Source: an uncultured Sulfurovum sp.
Lineage (GTDB): Bacteria > Campylobacterota > Campylobacteria > Campylobacterales > Sulfurovaceae
Direction of reading: 5' to 3'
NCBI GenBank assembly: GCA_947311605.1
Contig: CAMZLC010000058.1
Span: forward strand, 18,387 to 82,386
Length of the DNA stretch: 64,000 bases
Positions 56,233-64,000 of this stretch are shown piece after piece. How positions within the stretch are numbered: the first letter of the stretch is position 1; every line of letters starts with the position of its first letter. Both the position numbers and the translations under genes were made by a program. Under the pieces are notes generated by a model, which was not told the DNA's origin, did no database searches, and was given only the letters and a program-made list of their open reading frames with translations.

Positions 56233-57111
56233 TTATATCTGCCAATTGGAAGGATCTAACATTAGAGTATCGTTAATTGCGAATTTATTGAATTGTTCAG
56301 AATTCACTATACAACGAGAAGCAGCTATCAGTTCCTGCCATTGACCATTGGTATTTACCCCGCAAACCACTCGATCAATCTCACCTAGTGAACATACAAA
56401 ACCCAATGCTGTCTGAATCGGAGAAAGATCAAGGTCCACAACAAAGGAATGATATTTTTCCAAATGCACTTTTATGGAATCAAAATAGGGAGGTAACGCT
56501 TCTGGATCCATCAGTAACAAGCCTTGGAGAAAAACACTACGAGCATGAATTTCTACTCCTTCTTTTTTTAATCGAAGCAATTGACCGCCTAGAATGAGTC
56601 GCTGATCAAATATATTAATTGGAAGTTGAATTATGTCTATATGATATTGATCAAGAATCGCATCAATTTGAGAACCTGTGTATACTGATACGCCAATTTT
56701 GTTGACTCTTCCCTGTTCCTTAAGCTGAACCAATGTATCATAAAGATACCGACTCCCAGGTTTTAATAAATCATCAGCATCATGCACCAGCAATCCATAT
56801 ACATTGGCACGCCTGAGCTTTTTCAAGGATTGTTCAAATGAACTGAGGAGATTTACCGCATCTTCGACTATTAACTTCTTATTTGGGAACTGAATGGTTT
56901 TTGTTACAATTTGGCCATAATTCTCTGCTAATATTCCACCTAAAACTTCTTCACTTGTTCCATACAGAGGGGCTGTATCGATTACATCAACACCATGTTT
57001 ACTCGCAGCATGGAGTATTTGTTGAGCTTCCTCTTGAGTTGTCTGTCCAAGGGCATTGGAAACACCGTAATCAAGCCCAAACTGTGCTGTTCCAAGAGCA
57101 ATTTTCAACAA
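56233..57111 (-). CDS. Aldo/keto reductase family protein
   Basis: 292 residues. IALGTAQFGLDYGVSN starts the barrel. The catalytic set is seen as Asp in VIDTAPLYG, the tyrosine in that same motif, Lys in IVTKTIQF and His in YGLLVHDADD. The substrate is unknown; aldo/keto reductases are frequent companions of SpsF, PseG and class III aminotransferase genes. Translation begins at a TTG (57111) with AAAGGA upstream, inside the end of the GNAT gene. Confidence 0.86.
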   Translation of the reverse strand: MLKIALGTAQFGLDYGVSNALGQTTQEEAQQILHAASKHGVDVIDTAPLYGTSEEVLGGILAENYGQIVTKTIQFPNKKLIVEDAVNLLSSFEQSLKKLRRANVYGLLVHDADDLLKPGSRYLYDTLVQLKEQGRVNKIGVSVYTGSQIDAILDQYHIDIIQLPINIFDQRLILGGQLLRLKKEGVEIHARSVFLQGLLLMDPEALPPYFDSIKVHLEKYHSFVVDLDLSPIQTALGFVCSLGEIDRVVCGVNTNGQWQELIAASRCIVNSEQFNKFAINDTLMLDPSNWQI

Positions 57112-57638
57112 TTCATTTCCTTTCGATTTGCCAATAGGCCAAATAAATACACCCCTTCACGCTTACCATCACAAATCACATGTCCAGGAAGTAAACTCTC
57201 AACAGAAAAACCAGCCCGCATAAAAATTGTTTTAGAAGCAATGTGGCTTTCGTAGCATCCAGCATCGATTTTTTCTAGGCACAATTCTGAAAAGGCAAAG
57301 TTGGCTACAGCCTTAATAACCTCAACGGCAATACCCCTTCCCCAGTAATCTCTTTCGCCAATGAGTATACCTATATTCGCACGCTTATGTTCACGAAGTA
57401 CCGGACCTAATTTTATATTCCCTATGTGCTTATTATCAATGAATATTCCAAACAGGAAAACAGTATCATCTTCTTCTATTTGGTGAACAAATTCCCGCGT
57501 GCTATCAAGAGTATGTGTAACAAATCTTGATTCAAGGTATCTATTAATATCTGGATTGTTCAACCAGTCAACATAATGATTTTGAACGTCCGCGACCTCA
57601 AGTATACGAAGTATTGTTCTTCTGGTTTTGATTTCCAT
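57105..57638 (-). CDS. GNAT N-acetyltransferase (RimJ/RimL-like), PseH candidate
   Basis: 177 residues. The fold shows VQNHYVDWLNNPDINRYLES in the first helix region and IGILIGERDYWGRGIAVEVI, the acetyl-CoA-binding loop. It directly follows pseC in reading order, as PseH genes often do, so it may acetylate the 4-amino group of the UDP-sugar. The second GNAT at 50886-51341 is equally possible; one of the two may modify another sugar. It ends inside the aldo/keto reductase start. Confidence 0.83.
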   Translation of the reverse strand: MEIKTRRTILRILEVADVQNHYVDWLNNPDINRYLESRFVTHTLDSTREFVHQIEEDDTVFLFGIFIDNKHIGNIKLGPVLREHKRANIGILIGERDYWGRGIAVEVIKAVANFAFSELCLEKIDAGCYESHIASKTIFMRAGFSVESLLPGHVICDGKREGVYLFGLLANRKEMNC

Positions 57639-57672
57639 TTATCCCCAGCAATTTCCCCGGCTTTTAGAAATT

Positions 57673-59855
<2,183 letters not shown>

Positions 59856-60069
59856 TTAGTGATTTATAACAATCAATTTCTTTCCAAATTGCAATAGTCG
59901 TATTCTCAACTTCAGGTATTCACCAGTACGACAAGTCTATGTCCTCACAAACAAACTTACTTTAATTGAAAAAACACAATATGGCCAAGAACCAAATATT
60001 TGATTGTCTTGTTTTGCACATGTCGTTTACCAAAATAACAAGTCTTACGCAAGTAATCCTTATTTCAGG

Positions 60070-61113
60070 TCACAGCATCCATTCATTACAGAGTTGCTCT
60101 GTCACTTGAGAGCCAACAGTCCTGTATTTTGTTTCAAATCCTTTAATTTCTACTTCTGCCCCGGGATCATTCTTCACTTTTTTTCCATATCGAACGACCA
60201 ATCCAATTGCCATGGCCAGTATTTCGTCTTTTTTTTCACTGATTTCCAAGCTTATCTTTGCATTCCGAAGCAAAGCTGTAGGGCCAGGTCTATCTGGCAT
60301 GTGGAGTTGAATGTCATTCTCCTCAGCTAACTCTTCAATCTTGATATTTTCTTTTTCATTACGACCAAGAATCAGCCAATATCCATTTGGCAACAGAAAT
60401 TGTCTGCCAAGTAGTAAAAAACGGATATCATTAACTGTTATCTCTTCCGCTTTTATAACAAAATCGTCCCGATAGATTTTTTCTATTCTGGTACTAAGAA
60501 TGGGATCAGCAAGAATACACCCCCCAGCCGGTGCCGGAAAATCTATAATGCCATATTCTTTTGCAAGTTTTATCTGTCTTACTCGCCCACGACCGCTGAA
60601 GTTAAGAAGCTTTTCCCTGTCAATCCAGCCTTCAGTTTCAGCAATTGTCGGATCCATAAGTTTGGCAGAAAGGGGACGCAGCAAAAGCCCGTCATTATCA
60701 GAGTCACGTTCAATAACCCGCAGTGTATCACGTCGCTGAGACATGGGACGTTGCCCAAGAACCTCACCACTTATCAAAAAAGATGCACCATATTCAGCCA
60801 TCATTTCCTTAGCCCGGGTAAACATAAGGATTTTACAATCAATGCAGGGATTAAAATTTTTCCCAAACCCATGTGATGGGTTATGCAACAGATCTAGATA
60901 GTTATGGCTTAAATCATGGAGAATTACTTCAATTCCATATTTATCCATGACTTCCTTTTTATATTTCTCGGGATCATCGAGCAATTCATAATCAAAAAAT
61001 GGGGTGACAAATTTCACAGCCAAAACCCGTACACCTAATGAAGCCACAAGTTTTGTTGCAAGGATGGAATCCAAACCACCTGAAAAAAGAGCAATTGCTG
61101 TTACCTGTTTCAT
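60070..61113 (-). CDS. PP-loop ATP pyrophosphatase, tRNA thiouridylase-like
   Basis: 347 residues. The ATP-binding loop LFSGGLDSILATKLV has SGGLDS at 11-16. A cysteine pair lies in NPCIDCKILM and another cysteine in PAGGCILADP, so sulfur chemistry is likely. The second half (RFLLLGRQFLLPNGYWLILGRN) resembles the extra RNA-binding module of thiouridylase-related proteins. It is probably a tRNA or sulfur-transfer enzyme, but not standard MnmA (the C-terminal half differs). Its start overlaps the stop of recN by 4 nt. Confidence 0.83.
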   Translation of the reverse strand: MKQVTAIALFSGGLDSILATKLVASLGVRVLAVKFVTPFFDYELLDDPEKYKKEVMDKYGIEVILHDLSHNYLDLLHNPSHGFGKNFNPCIDCKILMFTRAKEMMAEYGASFLISGEVLGQRPMSQRRDTLRVIERDSDNDGLLLRPLSAKLMDPTIAETEGWIDREKLLNFSGRGRVRQIKLAKEYGIIDFPAPAGGCILADPILSTRIEKIYRDDFVIKAEEITVNDIRFLLLGRQFLLPNGYWLILGRNEKENIKIEELAEENDIQLHMPDRPGPTALLRNAKISLEISEKKDEILAMAIGLVVRYGKKVKNDPGAEVEIKGFETKYRTVGSQVTEQLCNEWML

Positions 61114-62798
61114 GCTACTGCCCTTCCTTTTGCCAATAACTCTTCTGCCCAGGCACGTGTTTGATCAGAAACTGATTCACCTGCCAACATCCTGCTCACT
61201 TCATCAACACGTTGTTCAGGTTCGAGCAGGTTTATTCCTGATTGGGTGCGTCCATCTTCAACGCCTTTTTCCACAAGGAAATGAGTGGTTCCGCGAGCCG
61301 CAATCTGCGGTAAATGGGTAATACAAAAAACCTGATGATGGGAGGAAAGTTCCTGAATTTTTCTGGCAACAGCCTCAGCTGCCTCACCACTAATTCCAGC
61401 ATCGACTTCGTCAAAGATAACAGTTTCCACCATATCTTTTTTTGCAAGCAAACATTTAAAGGCAAGCATCAATCGGGAAAGCTCACCACCAGATGCAACC
61501 TTTACGAGGGGCCGTGGTGGCTCACCAGGGTTTGCCGAGAAAAAGAATTCAACCTTATCCCAGCCATTCTGTCGTAACGCAGCCGCATCATTGGCGTGCT
61601 CCTGAAAATGCACTTCGAGGCCTGATTGATTAAAAGCGAGGGAAGCAAGCTCTTTTTTCATGGACTTTTCAAGCTTTTCTGCTGTTTTTTTTCGCCTCTT
61701 TGTAAGAATTCCCGCCTGAGCACAGAGTTCTTTTTCAAGGGAGGCGACTTCTGCTTCACAAACACTCACTGCCAGATCCAAGTTCTTTATCTGCTGAAGT
61801 TCAGATGCAGCATCTTCTGCAAAACTGATCACTAGTTCAAGACTGTTTCCATATTTTCTTTTGAGGCCCTGCAGTTCATTTAAACGCTCGTTAACCTCTT
61901 CCAGTCTATATGGATCATTATTCAAAGAATCGCTGTATTCACGAAGTTTCACAACCAGATCTTCGGCCTGATAACTAAATCCAGCAAGTTCGGCTGCAAG
62001 TTCTTTTGCATCGGCATCAATCTCTGCAACCTGGCTCATATCCATGCGAATCTGAGTTAAGCCATCAAGCAGAGAATGCTCCATAAGTTTATGGGATTTT
62101 CTACTTATTTTTATTAGCATATCAGCACTTTTCAGTCGTTTCTTTTCTTCGCTGAGCAATTCATCTTCCCCTGGAACCGGATCCACATCCCGAATCTCGT
62201 CTACCTGATACTTCAAAAAATCTTTTCGTTGTTCTTTTTCCTGTTCCTGTACTTGAAGATGTTCCAACTCTTGCCGTTTTTCCTGCCACTTATTGAAAAG
62301 CTCATCAAACTGTTTTCTAAGGGGCCAGGTCTCCCCCATGGTATCAAGAAAGTCCAAATGAAGCCCAGGTTGCAACAGTTGTTGATGATCATGTTGGCTC
62401 GCCACATTCAGTAGATTGACAGCAAGTTCTGCAGCCATCTTGGCAGTGGCGGGAGAACCATTGATATACATTCTGCTTCTCCCCTGCTTGCTCACCACTC
62501 TCTTCATGACGAGTGCTTCATCAACCTCTATTCCCTGCTTTTGAAACAGACCATGCAATATAACGTTGTCTGCAGTAACCTCAAAAAGTGCCTCAACCGT
62601 GCAATGCTCGGATCCGTTACGAATCCAGTCGGTGGAAGCCCTGCCTCCAGTGAGAAGATGAATGGCACGGAGCATGATTGATTTTCCGGCACCAGTCTCC
62701 CCTGTCATCACAACCAGACCATTCCCGCCATTCCCGCAGAGATCAAGATGAAGGCTTTCGATCAACGCAAGATTTTCAATTTTTAATTCACAGAGCAT
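61110..62798 (-). CDS. recN: DNA repair protein RecN
   Basis: 562 residues. Walker A is GETGAGKS at 33-40. The middle 300 residues are coiled coil, then VASGGELSRLMLAFKCLL (signature) and VIFDEVDAGISGEAA (Walker B and D-loop), followed by ITHLPQIAARG. The SMC-like protein acts in double-strand break repair. The gene starts at ATG 62798 and is divergent from the DtxR-family gene, with 131 nt between them. Confidence 0.96.
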   Translation of the reverse strand: MLCELKIENLALIESLHLDLCGNGGNGLVVMTGETGAGKSIMLRAIHLLTGGRASTDWIRNGSEHCTVEALFEVTADNVILHGLFQKQGIEVDEALVMKRVVSKQGRSRMYINGSPATAKMAAELAVNLLNVASQHDHQQLLQPGLHLDFLDTMGETWPLRKQFDELFNKWQEKRQELEHLQVQEQEKEQRKDFLKYQVDEIRDVDPVPGEDELLSEEKKRLKSADMLIKISRKSHKLMEHSLLDGLTQIRMDMSQVAEIDADAKELAAELAGFSYQAEDLVVKLREYSDSLNNDPYRLEEVNERLNELQGLKRKYGNSLELVISFAEDAASELQQIKNLDLAVSVCEAEVASLEKELCAQAGILTKRRKKTAEKLEKSMKKELASLAFNQSGLEVHFQEHANDAAALRQNGWDKVEFFFSANPGEPPRPLVKVASGGELSRLMLAFKCLLAKKDMVETVIFDEVDAGISGEAAEAVARKIQELSSHHQVFCITHLPQIAARGTTHFLVEKGVEDGRTQSGINLLEPEQRVDEVSRMLAGESVSDQTRAWAEELLAKGRAVA

Positions 62799-62929
62799 GG
62801 GCTAATTCAGATCACCTCTATACATATCATATTTCATTTACCATCAAACTTGACGATGCCGGTAAACAAGAGTATTTTATTATTCCAGCGTGTCTACTTT
62901 TATCCTTTAATTGGAATGATATATTCATT

Positions 62930-63433
62930 ATGCCAACTCAAATTGTTGTCCTCAGTGCAAGCCTTGAAGACTATATTGAGGCTATTTACCATATCATCAC
63001 CAAAAAACATGTCGCTCGCAGTAAAGATATTGCAACCTGCCTGAATGTGAGTAGAGCATCGGTCACAGAAGCTCTGCGAACCCTCTCAAAGAAAAGGCTC
63101 ATTTACTATGCTCCTTACGAGCCCATCACCCTCACGCCCATTGGTAAAACCACCGCAGAGGATGTGATTTTTCGCCACGATGCCTTAAAACGATTTTTTA
63201 TCGAAGTCTTGGCCATTGCCCCGGAGATAGCAGAAGTAGGTGCCTGTAAAGTAGAACATGCCGCCCCCCCGGAAGTCATCAAGCGAATGATTGCTTTTAT
63301 TGATTTTCTAAAAGTTTGCCCAAGGGGTGGCGAAGACCTTCTTAAAGGCTTTGCCGACTATTGCGAGCATGGTACCACTAGAAATGATTGTGGCAAGTGT
63401 ATCTCCTCCTGCAGTTTACAAACAGGCAAGTAG
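62930..63433 (+). CDS. DtxR-family metal-dependent transcriptional regulator
   Basis: 167 residues from the ATG at 62930. An upstream extension in the same frame runs into recN and reads as non-protein sequence. The N-terminal winged helix has SLEDYIEAIYHIITKKHVARSKDIATCLNVSRASVTEALRTL. CKVEHAAPPEVIKRM corresponds to the metal-site region of the dimer domain. The C-terminus is cysteine-rich (NDCGKCISSC), as in some deltaproteobacterial members. It probably controls iron or manganese uptake; target genes are unknown. It is the only plus-strand protein gene with good support. Confidence 0.9.
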   Translation: MPTQIVVLSASLEDYIEAIYHIITKKHVARSKDIATCLNVSRASVTEALRTLSKKRLIYYAPYEPITLTPIGKTTAEDVIFRHDALKRFFIEVLAIAPEIAEVGACKVEHAAPPEVIKRMIAFIDFLKVCPRGGEDLLKGFADYCEHGTTRNDCGKCISSCSLQTGK

Positions 63434-63454
63434 CAAAATCCTCATCTGCCTCAC

Positions 63455-63673
63455 TTAAGCCTTTATTAAAGAAATGATTTCACCATCATCCGGAAAGCGA
63501 CTCAGCGCCTTCTTGGAAAAAATCTTATTTCCATCAACTACAACTTCATAAACGCCACCTTCGGAGGCAATCAGTTCCACATCAGCATCAAATTCTGTTT
63601 TTAGTTCATCTTCCAAACTGGAAGCGCGGGGTTTATAATTTCACTTCGTACAATATTCAATTGAAATCTTCAC
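63455..63673 (-). CDS. selW: SelW/Rdx-family selenoprotein with in-frame UGA
   Basis: 72 residues, GTG start at 63673 with TAAGGAGA seven bases upstream, stop TAA at 63455-63457. An in-frame TGA at 63641-63643 encodes residue 11. Reading it as selenocysteine gives the N-terminus VKISIEYCTKUNYKPRASSL with the CxxU redox motif, as in Rdx-family proteins. The rest (VELIASEGGVYEVVVDGNKIF, then FPDDGEIISLI) continues the family pattern without interruption. It should be a thioredoxin-fold redox protein. It converges on the DtxR gene, 21 nt away. The TGA as a pseudogene-making stop is unlikely because both sides match the family. Confidence 0.88.
63610..63624 (-). promoter_or_regulatory. Predicted bacterial SECIS hairpin for the UGA codon of selW
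   Basis: On the coding strand the hairpin is CTTCCA-GTT-TGGAAG: a perfect 6-bp stem with a 3-nt loop that starts with G. The loop begins 25 bases after the U of the UGA codon (63643). A guanine near the start of a small apical loop at this distance meets the known requirements for bacterial SECIS elements recognised by SelB. This is a match to the rules, not a demonstrated function. Confidence 0.7.
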
Positions 63674-63686
63674 ACTAACTCTCCTT

Positions 63687-63867
63687 AGGAGCCGTCCGGA
63701 AATAAGTTGGACAATATCGTGTTCAAATTCAGGTCAGGTTTATTCGATCTGATTGAACAAAACCGCAAGCGTAGTTGCGCTACGCCGAGGATTTTGTGAT
63801 TGAAGATCGAACAAAGATGACCTGAAGATGAGATACGAGATGTTCAGGTTATTTCCAGACGGCTCCT
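63687..63867. repeat. Long imperfect palindrome with 19-bp terminal inverted repeats, MITE-like
   Basis: The ends AGGAGCCGTCCGGAAATAA (63687-63705) and TTATTTCCAGACGGCTCCT (63849-63867) are inverted with one mismatch in 19. Inside, TTCGATCT and AGATCGAA, AGGTCA and TGACCT, and GCGTAG and CTACGC form further nested arms, so the whole 181 nt could fold into a long hairpin. No ORF and no clear target-site duplication were seen. It abuts the ribosome binding site of selW, so it may be transcribed upstream of that gene. Confidence 0.75.
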
Positions 63868-63878
63868 TATATGATGGA

Positions 63879-64000
63879 CTCGTAAAAAGGTTAAAATCTC
63901 GATGGCTAAGTAAAAAGCTTCATATGCGAGGCGCACATTTTTTGTTTAATTTCGGCGTACTAAGGTACGTTGAAATTAAACAAAAAATGTAGCAACGAAG
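63879..64000. repeat. Intergenic repeat, longer copy carrying a 19-bp hairpin, cut off by window edge
   Basis: CTCGTAAAAAGGT and GATGGCTAA near the left end and AAAAAATGTAGCAACGAAG at the right end match the repeat at 48697-48775. Between them this copy has an extra segment with ACATTTTTTGTTTAATTTC (63935-63953) and its exact inverse complement (63972-63990), with a loop containing CGTAC-TAAG-GTACG. The right terminus of the repeat (the TTTTTACGACG part in the other copy) lies beyond the window. Confidence 0.75.

Noticed and set aside
62678..62929. N-terminal extension of the DtxR-family protein
   Set aside because: It runs antisense through the start of recN, has no family resemblance, and the ATG at 62930 matches the usual N-terminus.
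63641..63643. TGA read as a premature stop, making 63455-63673 a pseudogene
   Set aside because: Both sides of the TGA match the Rdx family in one frame, the codon is at the U position of CxxU, and a suitable hairpin lies downstream; there is no other disruption.

Overview
The window is almost entirely one very large surface-polysaccharide and protein-glycosylation locus, read on the minus strand (transcription towards lower coordinates) from about 59.8 kb down past the left edge. About 54 tightly packed genes, many overlapping by 1-14 nt, encode glycosyltransferases (GT2, GT4 and membrane-embedded types), sugar-nucleotide enzymes, exporters, methyltransferases and acyltransferases. The right end (60-63.7 kb) holds housekeeping-type genes: a PP-loop thiouridylase-like protein, RecN and a DtxR-family regulator, plus a short SelW/Rdx selenoprotein that ordinary ORF calling would miss because its UGA is in frame. 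A selenocysteine-containing SelW-like protein, the moderate-to-low GC and the mix of families suggest a Desulfobulbales-like member of the Desulfobacterota (former Deltaproteobacteria). This is an inference; there is no rRNA or other taxonomic marker in the window.

Layout, left to right. 0-9.5 kb: a truncated HAD-family protein and five cytosolic GT2/GT4 proteins, one with six N-terminal FD repeats of about 37 residues. 9.5-14.3 kb: a sulfotransferase, a Wzt/Wzm ABC exporter with a C-terminal Wzt substrate-binding domain, and an O-antigen-ligase-like membrane protein. 14.3-19.4 kb: a Pgl-like set (membrane 4,6-dehydratase, aminotransferase, hexapeptide acyltransferase, monotopic phosphoglycosyltransferase, GT4) that probably starts the glycan on undecaprenyl phosphate. 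19.4-36.8 kb: further GTs, two groups resembling GtrA/GtrB/membrane-GT modules, an SDR epimerase and methyltransferases. 36.8-44.8 kb: an unusual metabolic island with an enolase-superfamily dehydratase, a NeuA-like cytidylyltransferase, a divergent DapA-family aldolase, a GT2-cytidylyltransferase fusion, an acyltransferase, a divergent DAHP-synthase-like protein, a divergent shikimate-dehydrogenase-like protein and a Gfo/Idh/MocA oxidoreductase. 44.8-48.7 kb: an MsbA/PglK-like ABC exporter, an acyltransferase and a surface-carbohydrate biosynthesis protein. 48.9-59.8 kb: a pseudaminic-acid-type nonulosonate pathway (PseB, PseC, PseG, a NeuB-family synthase, an SpsF-type cytidylyltransferase, two GNATs) with extra genes (class III aminotransferase, aldo/keto reductase, two methyltransferases, WbqC, PIG-L deacetylase).

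Together the genes suggest a sulfated, methylated and acylated glycan containing at least one nonulosonic acid and perhaps a second CMP-activated ulosonic or carbocyclic acid made by the 36.8-44.8 kb island. That island is the best candidate here for an undescribed pathway. The other notable items are the selenoprotein with its predicted bSECIS hairpin, and two intergenic repeat families near 48.7 kb and 63.7-64.0 kb. No tRNA, rRNA, CRISPR array or transposase gene was seen. The only gene-free stretch over 300 nt is 63674-64000, and it is filled by the repeats described below.
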